Source: Cytobacillus solani
Lineage (GTDB): Bacteria; Bacillota; Bacilli; Bacillales; Cytobacillaceae
DNA: 64,000 bases
Direction: 5' to 3'
Assembly: GCF_001420595.1 (NCBI RefSeq)
Contig: NZ_LJIX01000006.1
Location: 4,492,857 to 4,556,856, forward strand
Every line of letters starts with the position of its first letter. Positions within the stretch are counted from its first letter, which is position 1. Below the pieces are notes generated by a model. It was not told where the DNA came from, did no database searches, and was given only the letters and a program-made list of their open reading frames with translations. A program made the position numbers and the translations under genes. This document shows positions 18,601 to 26,339 of the stretch, in pieces.

Positions 18601-19068
18601 CTTCCCTGCCAGCTGGTGAGCTTTATTCAGATTTAGCATATCAATATAGTACTGCTCAGACACTTTTGGATCTTTTACATTTAAAGGCTTGTACAGTGCA
18701 CTTGGATTCACTGAATTTACATGCGCAAATCCTTTATATTTTCCCATTACCTTTTGAAGATTCTTTTTGTTATTTACTTTAACAACCGCGTAGTTAAGAG
18801 TAGGGAAGTTCTTAAGCAATGTTCCGCCTGCTATCCGATGCTCTGCTTGAGTAAGCGGTTTCGAATATTTAATAACAATCGTATCCTCACTTAAAGCCTT
18901 TTCATTGGCCAAGTCCAGCTTTTTCTGAAGCTGTGGATTACTTACGTGTATCGCTGCTACATTCGCTGATTTTTTTTCGGCATAGGCTGACGTTCCTGCT
19001 GCTAGATTAGTAGAAATTAAGCCAAGCCCTACTGTAACCGATAAGGCATTTCTAACCCATTTTTTCAT
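15613..19068 (-). CDS. Large secreted S8 subtilisin-like serine protease
   Basis: 1151 residues. A signal peptide ends near SAYA (30), an inhibitor-like propeptide follows (about 35-125), and the subtilase domain (about 140-420) has the triad Asp165 (AVIDQGVD), His197 (HGTHVTG) and Ser355 (GTSMASP). The remaining 700 residues hold several PPC-type beta-sandwich domains (EDEDWFSL, NDQDVFYFE, YGDEDWYEL mark them). It lacks the shared wall module, unlike its neighbours, so it is probably released or held differently. It could process the nearby exported proteins, but that is inference. The terminator downstream is strong. Confidence 0.92.
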   Translation of the reverse strand: MKKWVRNALSVTVGLGLISTNLAAGTSAYAEKKSANVAAIHVSNPQLQKKLDLANEKALSEDTIVIKYSKPLTQAEHRIAGGTLLKNFPTLNYAVVKVNNKKNLQKVMGKYKGFAHVNSVNPSALYKPLNVKDPKVSEQYYIDMLNLNKAHQLAGKNKVTVAVIDQGVDMQHPELKGKLLPGYNAVNPMNQGTPDFHGTHVTGIIAGNKNNGIGGFGVNPNVNILPIDVFDRGYGAYDYAIADGILHAVDKGAKVINMSLGGPMKSPVIEEAIKKALEKNITIVAAAGNDGAAVVNYPAAYEGVISVGSVNKEKKLSDFSSYGPSVDVVAPGDEVYSTLYDYEKKSSFVKMSGTSMASPMVAGVASLLLSKNPKLTPMQVEYILEHTTEDLGDKGFDVKYGNGLVNPVAALNFDMKKLPNLTNKDLTVKEILEKAEEVDLAKTSIINGVITKPFEEKWYQTEVKAGEYIQFSLEGAKQFDYKLLINSPDGKEKVDVNKVLDGKTEGKLYKVPASGKLTFAVKDVNGSYDDSKSQQSKYNLSVKKYTELPKDESTLEAPIDLKLPYKSGKENFTLIGEEGDDDYYRFSVEEEQVIRVDLSGIPGVDTSISVYEKWLPTETAEGDVQDIEMPEMPAEFPEEPTYYGNNKGKGEGETLSFTANPETELLIKVSNKESNYFGIFDFFMNMGMIEEEQSPESSAIPYQLNVEGKVLPPDEDSLPVFFSEEEEMSMLEKQLGLISTTPENEEFDYVQMIKDGALPYKMGDSATGYLQSLEDEDWFSLTPEENGIYEFLLSDKDASVPMLGIYQVKEEKDQNGEEYSYVEAIGTNEYSFWLNGELGTSVYTGLKKNETYYVKVNTNYYNGSISFDPYKFTSKLVVKNPQDKYEDNDKPENVKNLASNVIEGNFAMPNDQDVFYFESKQNDIYGITLERKKVSEKFKSQYPKELLDPFYGVLVVVEDKNKNRKLDDEEIANSQYIQKGASEGKTFGSFKAEKGKNYIITASAYFEGFNPFSLIPYVLTLNPVNKNDEDKGSVVKNNIPSKPLKLNAKSAKHLQATGHLNAGVPYGDEDWYELKLDKNTKGTIELATGIEVDGVISLYKNGKLVSTADYYLAGDKEVLSFDLSKGTYHIKVRDSFGNTTLNPYTLNVYKN

Positions 19069-19237
19069 AGTATCCCCCTATTTTCTGTACTCCCTTTATC
19101 TTACTAATAATTACCAAATAATAGCAAGCGTTATCCTATTCAAACTTTTTACTAATTTCGACAGGCAGATACTTCGTGGTGTCCATTAAACATGGGGTCT
19201 GCACAATATGTACAAATAGATCCGCTTGTGAACACCG

Positions 19238-20449
19238 TTAGCGCGAAAGGATTCCTTTTGCTATATATCTAGCTATTTGTTTTTTTTCGATTGCTTTCAT
19301 TGAAGAGAGTTCTAGTTTGGAAGGATGAAGTGGGGTGATAATGGATGGCCCCTCTTCTTTTTGAACAGAATTGGAATGACTGACAATTATTTCACCAGCG
19401 TCGATTCCTTTTTTGACCTGGACTTGATAACCGGATTGCATGCCAGTTTTAATTTCTCTTTGCTCTAGCCTTCCGCTTGCTGTAATAAGCCAGACAAAGG
19501 ATTTCTTCTTATTCCTCACAATGGACTCCTTTGGAACCATTATTGCTCCGTTCACCTCCTTTGTTATAAGTCTTATGTTCACATGAGACCCTTGAAGTAA
19601 ATCTGGAGGTGCCTCTTCATCCAATTGAATCGTAAATGGATAGTAGCTTTTCTTCTTTTCAGAAGCATGTTCAGCTGGAAGATTATCTGCCTCTTGTAAT
19701 GTCCCCTTCCATGTATTCTTCATTAACTTAGAGGAAAGGATAGCCGTCATTCCAGCTTCTGCCTGAAGCCGTTCCTCTTCATTAAAGCTGCCTTGAATCG
19801 TAGGAGTCAGAGAATTGATTGTTATCAGCGGATTTTCTAAGCCGACATTCACATCGCTAACAATGCCCTCATACTCACTAACAACGGTTAATTTCCCCTC
19901 GCTTGCCTGAAGCGCTTCTAATTCCTGTTCATACTTTTCAGCTGCTTTCCCTAACATTTCTGCCTGTAATTCTTTATCATATATATCCTGCTCGACGCTA
20001 TGTATAATTGCTCGTCCTTCCGCCTTCTCTTCATCCTCAAACATTAACGAATCTCTATAGCGGGTAAGCTCTGAAATATGATCTTCTATAGCTGAAATCT
20101 GGTTTTCTATCTTAGTAATTTCGGCTTCCATTCGGACACGATCTGCCTCAATATCAGCCGAAATATATTCATACAAAGGAGTCCCTATTGTTACCTCTTC
20201 TCCTTTTTTCACAAAAAACTGTTTAAAAGAGCCCATTTTTTCATCATAGTAATAATGGTAATTATCAGATGGTGAAACAACACCTTCCTTATGAAGCATT
20301 TCTTTGATATCCTCTTTTTTGGCTGCTGAATATTGATCAACAAATGCGGACCGCTCAATCTTTGATTGATCTTTCAAAATGAGGTAGATATTCCCGGAAA
20401 TGAATAGAATTCCAGCCCCTACCAGCAGCTTTTTGATGTGCTTTCTCAA
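19238..20449 (-). CDS. HlyD/RND-type membrane-fusion adaptor (YknX-like)
   Basis: 403 residues from a TTG at 20449 with AGGTGGTGAT just upstream. One N-terminal membrane anchor (about 7-25), a biotinyl-lipoyl half-motif, a long coiled coil (about 100-185: IEADRVRMEAEITKIENQISAIEDHI), then the beta-barrel and membrane-proximal domains. Such adaptors in Gram-positives serve MacB-like ABC exporters. The upstream gene encodes a Yip1-like protein, the yknW-yknX order of Bacillus subtilis, where YknWXYZ protects against the SDP killing factor. The ATPase and permease (YknY, YknZ) are absent from the window on both sides, so its partner is encoded elsewhere or lost. The 169 bases to the subtilase gene hold nothing clear. 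Confidence 0.8.
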   Translation of the reverse strand: MRKHIKKLLVGAGILFISGNIYLILKDQSKIERSAFVDQYSAAKKEDIKEMLHKEGVVSPSDNYHYYYDEKMGSFKQFFVKKGEEVTIGTPLYEYISADIEADRVRMEAEITKIENQISAIEDHISELTRYRDSLMFEDEEKAEGRAIIHSVEQDIYDKELQAEMLGKAAEKYEQELEALQASEGKLTVVSEYEGIVSDVNVGLENPLITINSLTPTIQGSFNEEERLQAEAGMTAILSSKLMKNTWKGTLQEADNLPAEHASEKKKSYYPFTIQLDEEAPPDLLQGSHVNIRLITKEVNGAIMVPKESIVRNKKKSFVWLITASGRLEQREIKTGMQSGYQVQVKKGIDAGEIIVSHSNSVQKEEGPSIITPLHPSKLELSSMKAIEKKQIARYIAKGILSR

Positions 20450-20464
20450 GTAATCACCACCTGT

Positions 20465-21127
20465 TTATATAAGACTTTCAATTTTCAAATAGGATAATAG
20501 CGTTGAAATTAACCAAAAGAATAAATTTACACAAACAATTAGAATGAAAATAACCTTAGGGTTCTTTTCACTCATCCTCTTTATGCATACATATTGGAAA
20601 ATAATCACCCATATTTTAAAAATTGAGATATGTGATAAGAGATATACGACAATCATATTCGATGTAATATATCTAGCCATTACACCTAACCCAAATGGAG
20701 AGAATTCAGAACTGATCCCTAGTGAAACATTGAAAGGGAGCAGGACAGCTTTCTCAAGCAGTAAAATAATGAGCACAAATAATTGAATAACAACCAATTT
20801 CTTATATGGAAGGTCCATTAAAGCCCACAGAATAATTGACCAGCCGAAGAGGACAAATGCCGCAAAGCCCGCTCCCCATATAACCTTCCCGATTCCTGCT
20901 ATTACCTTCTTTGCCTCAAGCTCCTGCTGAGGTATTCCTGTAATTTCTTTTGCTAGAATGTCCAATCCTACACCGTAGTAACCAGCAATAGCAGATATAA
21001 GAATACTTGATAAAATGAGGAATACAACCTTTTTCCAAAGCCCTCTTATTTCTTCCGCTTTCTCCATTTGATAGGAGAAATTACTTGGATGCAGCAACCC
21101 CTTAATAAGTTGCACGTAATAGACCAT
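20465..21127 (-). CDS. Yip1-family membrane protein (YknW-like)
   Basis: 220 residues from the ATG at 21127; GGAGG lies 8 bases before it, so the TTG at 21142 is not favoured. It has an N-terminal cytoplasmic stretch (LLHPSNFSYQMEKAEEIRGLWKK) typical of bacterial YIP1-domain proteins, then five or six membrane segments. In Bacillus subtilis YknW is needed to assemble the YknXYZ transporter. It lies 15 bases upstream of the adaptor gene, forming a two-gene operon. Family assignment rests on topology, the N-terminal pattern and the neighbour. Confidence 0.7.
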   Translation of the reverse strand: MVYYVQLIKGLLHPSNFSYQMEKAEEIRGLWKKVVFLILSSILISAIAGYYGVGLDILAKEITGIPQQELEAKKVIAGIGKVIWGAGFAAFVLFGWSIILWALMDLPYKKLVVIQLFVLIILLLEKAVLLPFNVSLGISSEFSPFGLGVMARYITSNMIVVYLLSHISIFKIWVIIFQYVCIKRMSEKNPKVIFILIVCVNLFFWLISTLLSYLKIESLI

Positions 21128-21247
21128 AAGCTGTACCTCCAAACGAATTCTACTTCTATTTTAACCCACATATTGTCTCAATTCCCATTTTAAACCCTAA
21201 AATTGACGAAATTAGGAAATTGTTCACAAGTTATGATATACACCAAT

Positions 21248-21289
21248 AAAAAAAAGAGATTCATCCATCTCTATTAAGATGTGAATCTC
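21248..21289 (-). terminator. Terminator of the glucosaminidase gene
   Basis: GAGATTCA (21256-21263) pairs with TGAATCTC (21282-21289); an inner AGATGG/CATCT can extend it. Nine T follow on the minus strand. Confidence 0.9.
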
Positions 21290-21331
21290 CTTTCATAACT
21301 ATTTTGTTCAGGAAGCTTGCCTGGCACCCAG

Positions 21332-22471
21332 TTAGTTGTTTGCATAGACGTGTTTTATTTTGTCATAATTTAGGTAGTAGCCCCCGCCTAGGTCTAGCTT
21401 GTTCCCATTGATGGCATATACTCTAAATACTTGTCCTTTTTTCAGTGTTTTAGCTGTATTACCTGATGCATCTATTAGCGGACTGTCCGCTTTTATTTGA
21501 ATCGTCCCTTTGTAAAAAGAAACATCTGTGCCTTTTTTAATATAATAACCGCCACCGACATAGTATGCCTTTTCATCATAGCTAAATACTTTAACGATTT
21601 CACCAGGAATCATTTTACGGTGAACATTGCCATCCGGCTTATATAAATCGATATTTTTGCTCTTAATATGCAATCGGCCAATATAAACACTCATCTTGCT
21701 GCTATTGGCAGCGATGACATAATTGCCGCCCAGATTATAATTGTTGCCTAACGTACCGAATACTTTGTAGGAAAAACCCTTTTTCAAGATCTTTTCTGTT
21801 TTCCCATCCGGGCTAATAAGCGGCATATCTGCTTTCAAATACACGGATGCTGCCGGAAGCTTCGATGTCCACTCACTGCTTACATTTGGAATCGCTAAGT
21901 TAATTTGCTTCATCTCATCAAAAATACTTAAAACTTTTTCGCCGTATCCATTCCCAGGAACAGCCCAGCGATTATTTAAATCTGTCCAATAAGGTGCAAT
22001 TCCTCGCTTTACATAATCAAATCGAGGGTCAATTTTCTCAGTTACAAGCGGTTCATTGTTCGCATATGCCTTTAAATGCTGGATTTGTGCACGCACACCT
22101 TCCTCAGGCGTATTGAAAAAAGCTCCTTGTGCTCCGCCGCCAACCGCACCAATGCCAGAATAATTGTTTTGCTCAGGTAACACATCGTTGCCATATTGGA
22201 AAAATCCCGTTTCATGAATGGCTTGCGCAAAAGCTATATCTCCGCGAATTCCTTCCATCCGTCCAATCGACAAATATAAATCTGCTAATCTATAAATATC
22301 GACAGTCGTTAACTTAGGATCTGGCTTTTTCAGTAAGACAAAATCCCCCATTTGCTTCGCTGTTAATATAGAATTCCCTTCTATGGCTACTTTTTCACTA
22401 GCAGCTTCTGCAGATACAGCTGGAATCAGACCCATAAATAAAACAAACAGCAATAAATAAACTTTTTTCAT
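21332..22471 (-). CDS. Exported beta-N-acetylglucosaminidase (GH73) with three diverged SH3-like modules
   Basis: 379 residues. A signal peptide ends near AEAA (24). The GH73 glucosaminidase domain (about 55-185) has the catalytic Glu87 in AQAIHETGFF and the YWTDLNNRWAVPG segment of the family; it cleaves the glycan backbone of peptidoglycan. The C-terminus holds three imperfect copies (about 208-262, 263-318, 319-375) of a pattern like IKADSPL-DASGN-AKTLKKG-VFRVYA-LGGGYYL. These look like distant versions of the neighbours' module: KKG or PGE before VFRVY, and GGGYYI near the end. They lack the YWDG and PINLWKR blocks. Confidence 0.88.
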   Translation of the reverse strand: MKKVYLLLFVLFMGLIPAVSAEAASEKVAIEGNSILTAKQMGDFVLLKKPDPKLTTVDIYRLADLYLSIGRMEGIRGDIAFAQAIHETGFFQYGNDVLPEQNNYSGIGAVGGGAQGAFFNTPEEGVRAQIQHLKAYANNEPLVTEKIDPRFDYVKRGIAPYWTDLNNRWAVPGNGYGEKVLSIFDEMKQINLAIPNVSSEWTSKLPAASVYLKADMPLISPDGKTEKILKKGFSYKVFGTLGNNYNLGGNYVIAANSSKMSVYIGRLHIKSKNIDLYKPDGNVHRKMIPGEIVKVFSYDEKAYYVGGGYYIKKGTDVSFYKGTIQIKADSPLIDASGNTAKTLKKGQVFRVYAINGNKLDLGGGYYLNYDKIKHVYANN

Positions 22472-22583
22472 TTCTTTCTCCCTTACGATTGTTTTCTAGA
22501 TGATCATTTCTAATCTTCATACTTACTTTCTATTTTCTCGTAAAATTAAATGACCGTAAAGGTGTTTTTCAATACTAGAATTA

Positions 22584-22776
22584 GAAAAGCGCAAGCGCCT
22601 TGATCATCGCCGTACAAACTGGAAGGGGCACGACTGAGATAAAGGAGACACAATGAGAGAAGCGAATTGATGTCGACTTATCGTAGGGAGGGGTCCTGAA
22701 GTTTGATAGGTGATAGGCGCTGGAGCTAGACAATTCTCTAATTCCAAAGTTATACGTTCTTATCTTTAAATAAAAA
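22584..22776 (+). repeat. Dispersed intergenic repeat, copy B
   Basis: Plus-oriented copy beginning GAAAAGCGCAAGCGCC and ending CTAGACAATTCTCTAA followed by the AT-rich tail CCAAAGTTATACG-TTCTTATC shared with copies C and E. It sits between two minus-strand genes, so unlike copies A, C and D it does not follow a coding stop in its own direction. Confidence 0.87.
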
Positions 22777-22803
22777 CAGAGAGATGGACATCTCTCTGCT
22801 TCT
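22777..22803 (-). terminator. Terminator of the 5'-nucleotidase gene
   Basis: A perfect 9-bp stem CAGAGAGAT (22777-22785) with 22790-22798, 4-base loop, then TTTTTATTT on the minus strand, contributed by the tail of repeat copy B. Confidence 0.9.
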
Positions 22804-22813
22804 AGTAGCAGAA

Positions 22814-24676
22814 TTACTTATTCAATTCAGCTAGTTTCTTTTTAGAAGGTGTTTCATATTTTACTAGTCCTTTGATGTTTGTGATGTAATGTCCATCACC
22901 TACTCCATATTGACCAAAGTAAAGTTTATCTTGGTTATATACTCTGTATTGCTCACCAGGCTTCAGGACACGAACAAAAGTAAGCTTGTTATTTGCATCC
23001 CGCTTCCAAAGGTTGATTGGTTTTTCAATTGTGACACGGCCAATTTGGCCTTTCTTCATTAATAGACCATCCCAGTAAACGTTCTTAGTTGGTACTGGTG
23101 TTGGTGTTGGTGTTGGTTTTACTTCTTCTTTTTCAATGGCTTTCTCAACAATACGAGCTTCATACTTTTCGTTCACAGAGCCTAATTTTTGAATATAAGC
23201 AATTAATGCCTCATCTAAAGCAGGGAATTCGTTTGCGATCGGGCTATCCTTGAATGAAGTATACTCATCTCCGCCAGCAGCCATAAAATCATTTGTTGCG
23301 ACTAAGTACTTCTTATTCATATCAACTGGCTGCCCTTTAATCTTCATTGAATGCACGCGGTGACCAACTGCTTGAGCAGGATCAATAGCAAAAGTTAAAC
23401 CAGAAACATGCGGGAATGCACCTTTTGATTCTGGGTAAGCATTTACCCCGTTTTCAATGCCAGCTTTAATCTGAGCACCCGTTAATTCCTTTGTCACGAT
23501 ATAGTTGCCAAACGGCAGAACAGTGATAACATCCTCTTTCGTAATGTCTCCCTTTTTGATCGATGCACGGATTCCGCCGCCATTTGTTACAGCCATATCC
23601 GCACCAGTCATATCTACCATTGCATCTGTAATTAAATTCCCAAGATTGGTTCCGCCTACACGGACTTGTTCACGCTCTCCATCTAACTGTACATCTGTTT
23701 TGCCAATTACTTCTGACAAAATTTCTTTTTGTGCTGTTTGAATATCTTTAATCACTTTTTCAACAGCTGGATCAGGCTTCACATTCGCTGCTTCTTCTTT
23801 CGAGATCAAACGTGCCGCTTTTTTCGTTAATTTCTTATCTTCAAATGTTAATTCAACAACACCTAGATTTTTCGTATATTCACCTGTACTTACTATCAGT
23901 GTATCATTTTCTCCTTTTAGCCCTTCGACAAGAGTGGAATGACTATGTCCATCAACAATGAGGTCGATGCCAGGAGCACCTTTTGCCACTTTAATAGATG
24001 TTTCTGTACTTGACTCATCAATTCCTAAGTGAGTCACAGCAATAATCATATCAACATTTTGGGATTTTAATTCCTTCACCATTGCCTGTGCTTCTTTTAC
24101 AGGATCAGTGAACGTTAATCCCTCAACGTTTTTTGGATGTGTTTTGTAATGTGTTTCCGGTGTAGATAAGCCAAAGATGCCTAGTTTAATGCCGTCTACT
24201 TCTTTAATTTCATACGGTTTTAATAAGTTTGTTCCATCTTCCTGACGAACGTTTGCACTTAATACAGGAAAATTAACTTTCTTTTCTAATTCTAGCAATC
24301 TCTTGTACCCATAGTTAAAATCATGGTTACCAGCAGCCATTCCGTCATAGCCGACCGTATTCATGACTTCTGTAATACTATCGCCTTTGCTCACAGTAGC
24401 AAATGTCGTTCCATGCAAAGTATCCCCTGCATCAAGCAGCAAAGTGTTTGGATTCTCACTCTCAAATTGCTTCACAAGCGCAGAAATCTTTGCAAATCCC
24501 ATTCCATCGCCTTCTTCCACACGGCCATGGGTATCATTTGTATGCAAAATTGTGATTTTCTTTGTTGCGGCACTAGCCGAAGTACTATCTGCAAGTGCAG
24601 TGAACTGTCCGCCAAATCCGGACCATACGACTAAAGAAGAGACAATAACAGCAAAACCTTTTTTAAACCTTCGCAT
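22814..24676 (-). CDS. Exported 5'-nucleotidase/metallophosphatase with C-terminal wall module
   Basis: 620 residues. A signal peptide ends near ALA (29). The metallophosphatase domain (about 40-300) shows LHTNDTHG, DAGDTLHG, GNHDFNYG and VDGHSHS metal motifs. The 5'-nucleotidase C-terminal domain (about 320-510) has GGTNLGNLITDAM, NGGGIRA and NDFMAAGGDEY. It should hydrolyse extracellular nucleotides or related phosphoesters outside the membrane, providing nucleoside and phosphate. A PTPTPTPVPT linker leads to a complete shared module (about 540-618, NVYWDG to YETPSKKKLAELNK). No LPXTG motif is present, so this module is the likely means of wall retention. Confidence 0.92.
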   Translation of the reverse strand: MRRFKKGFAVIVSSLVVWSGFGGQFTALADSTSASAATKKITILHTNDTHGRVEEGDGMGFAKISALVKQFESENPNTLLLDAGDTLHGTTFATVSKGDSITEVMNTVGYDGMAAGNHDFNYGYKRLLELEKKVNFPVLSANVRQEDGTNLLKPYEIKEVDGIKLGIFGLSTPETHYKTHPKNVEGLTFTDPVKEAQAMVKELKSQNVDMIIAVTHLGIDESSTETSIKVAKGAPGIDLIVDGHSHSTLVEGLKGENDTLIVSTGEYTKNLGVVELTFEDKKLTKKAARLISKEEAANVKPDPAVEKVIKDIQTAQKEILSEVIGKTDVQLDGEREQVRVGGTNLGNLITDAMVDMTGADMAVTNGGGIRASIKKGDITKEDVITVLPFGNYIVTKELTGAQIKAGIENGVNAYPESKGAFPHVSGLTFAIDPAQAVGHRVHSMKIKGQPVDMNKKYLVATNDFMAAGGDEYTSFKDSPIANEFPALDEALIAYIQKLGSVNEKYEARIVEKAIEKEEVKPTPTPTPVPTKNVYWDGLLMKKGQIGRVTIEKPINLWKRDANNKLTFVRVLKPGEQYRVYNQDKLYFGQYGVGDGHYITNIKGLVKYETPSKKKLAELNK

Positions 24677-24857
24677 GACTTACCTCCTGTTTTTTGAAAA
24701 TTCAATTCTATTATATCTTATAAATATTAATCTCGTGTTAATAGAATGTAAAATTAGTACGTTATACCTATAATTAAAGCCTAATAAATCAACAATTTAT
24801 GACGTTTTAATACAATTTTCAACAATATCACAAATAACTTCCATAATTTCCACATTC

Positions 24858-24985
24858 ACAGATTCGAGTTGCTAGTATACAATAGTAACTGTACGCTAGC
24901 ATGTGTAAACAAATGAGTTTACTTTTCCGGCGTGCTTACCTAACTTTGAATTAGTCATCGGATCTTCCGAAGGCTAATTCTTTTT
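24858..24985 (+). ncRNA. Candidate small structured RNA upstream of the DUF3298 gene
   Basis: No coding frame, but a compact layout: an imperfect inverted repeat with GCTAG/CTAGC arms (about 24870-24902), a GTAAAC/GTTTAC hairpin (about 24904-24921), a single-stranded TTTTCCGGCGTGCTTACC stretch, and a clear intrinsic terminator (GAATTAG with CTAATTC, inner CGGA/TCCG, then TTTTTTTAT, about 24948-24990). No plus-strand gene lies upstream that needs this terminator. I do not recognise an Rfam family. The remaining intergenic DNA (24677-24857 and 24990-25134) is AT-rich and should hold the promoters of the flanking genes. Confidence 0.35.
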
Positions 24986-25134
24986 TTATACCTTCAAGGG
25001 AACAGAGGGTCAGATTCCTTGTCCCACCCTTTTTTCATGATATGTGAACTACAGCTGTATACCCTTTCCCTTTTTGATTGTATAAAAAAAACTTCCCTAG
25101 TATATTAAGAATATATTTAATGGGAGGTTTTGGA

Positions 25135-26100
25135 ATGAAGAAAAAATTACTCGGTCTATTATTTGTATTTGTTCTCTCTCTATCTATGCTGCCTATCGGT
25201 TCTGCACAAGCAAGTGTGATGTGGGGGAAAACAGAGCTGAAGAAGGGACAAATAGGAAAAGCCACATTATTAAATAATTCTCAGCTATGGACATACAGTA
25301 AAGATCAAAAAAGCTTAGTAGAAATTCGAAAGCTTAAAAAAGGGGAAGAATACCGCGTCTATACATTTAAAAGTGATTTCGGAGGTCTTTATGGTGTTGG
25401 TGGCGGAGCTTTTATTAAGAAATCTTCAGCTGTTAAATATGAAACTCCTTCTAAAGTAAAACTCCAGGCGTTAGGTGTTACTCTTTCTAAACAAACATTT
25501 GAGGGGTCATTTAATTATCCGCAAGTTGAAGGCTTAATCAGCAGTGAGGCTCAGAAAAAGATTAACACGGCTATAAAAAATCACATGGATGCTTCTTATA
25601 CATCCTTATTAAAATTAGAAGAGGATGAGTTTGCCCATCGTGAGGATTATTATAATGAACACGGCTACGATGTTCCTGCGGATGAAGAGTATAGGTTTTC
25701 CTATGAATATGATGTAAGTTATGAAGTAAAATATAATAAAAATAACCTGCTTAGCATTCTTATTTACGATTACATGTATACAGGCGGTGCTCATGGAATG
25801 TCAACAGTGAAAGCATATAATTTCGATATGCTGACTGGAAACCAAATTTCCTTAACGAGCACAGCTAAGAGCAGCAGCGCCTTAACAAAAATGAAAAATT
25901 ACGCAAAAGCTGACCTGCTCAATCAAAATAAAAAAATAGGAATGATCTTTACTGACTCGCTTTCTTCAATCACTATCGATAATAATCGCCCTTTTTACTT
26001 TTACGATAATGGGGTCGTAGTGAAATTCTTCGAATATGAAGTGGCCGCCTATGCAGCTGGGATGCCGGAAGTGAAAATACCTTATTCGGTTTTTAAATAA
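25135..26100 (+). CDS. Exported DUF3298 (RsiV-like) protein with N-terminal wall module
   Basis: 321 residues from the ATG at 25135 with GGGAGG 7 bases before it; the frame opens earlier at 25078 but that stretch is not signal-like. A signal peptide ends near AQAS (26). The shared module follows (about 27-112), here in a variant form: MWGKTELKKGQIGKATL replaces YWDG, and NSQLWTYS replaces PINLWKR. The rest is a DUF4163/DUF3298 domain (YTGGAHGMSTVKAYNFDMLTG), the fold by which the anti-sigma factor RsiV binds lysozyme and which is also found in PdaC. No transmembrane segment follows the signal, so it is not an anti-sigma factor. A wall-held lysozyme-binding or sensing role is possible. Confidence 0.83.
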   Translation: MKKKLLGLLFVFVLSLSMLPIGSAQASVMWGKTELKKGQIGKATLLNNSQLWTYSKDQKSLVEIRKLKKGEEYRVYTFKSDFGGLYGVGGGAFIKKSSAVKYETPSKVKLQALGVTLSKQTFEGSFNYPQVEGLISSEAQKKINTAIKNHMDASYTSLLKLEEDEFAHREDYYNEHGYDVPADEEYRFSYEYDVSYEVKYNKNNLLSILIYDYMYTGGAHGMSTVKAYNFDMLTGNQISLTSTAKSSSALTKMKNYAKADLLNQNKKIGMIFTDSLSSITIDNNRPFYFYDNGVVVKFFEYEVAAYAAGMPEVKIPYSVFK

Positions 26101-26300
26101 GAAAAGCACAAGCGCCTTGGTCATCGCCGTACAAACGCAGAAGGACCGGTTCTTTCGATAAAGAAAACACGGTGAGCGAGAGCGAACCGATGTTGACGCA
26201 ATCGTTGCGGAGGGGGCCTGAAGTTTGATAGGCGATTGGACGCTTGTGCTAGACTATTCTCTAACACCAAAGTTATACTTTCATATCTTTTAATAAAAAA
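26101..26300 (+). repeat. Dispersed intergenic repeat, copy C
   Basis: Starts GAAAAGCACAAGCGCC on the first base after the TAA of the DUF3298 gene. It is the most diverged copy: the middle carries GGTTCTTTCGATAAAGAAAACACGG and CGTTGCGGAGGGGG. It ends with CTAGACTATTCTCTAAC and the AT-rich tail. Confidence 0.85.
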
Positions 26301-26333
26301 GGGGACAGATATGTGATCTGCTCCCTTTTCTTT
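26295..26333. terminator. Bidirectional terminator between the DUF3298 and propeller genes
   Basis: GGGGACAGAT (26301-26310) pairs with ATCTGCTCCC (26316-26325), flanked by six A on the left and TTTTCTTTTT on the right, so it can stop transcription from both sides. Confidence 0.82.
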
Positions 26334-26339
26334 TTGCCC

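Noticed and set aside
9003-26100. Sortase-anchored or SLH-domain surface proteins
   Set aside because: No LPXTG tails with hydrophobic helix and no SLH triplets were seen in the exported proteins; the shared module is the only common anchor candidate.
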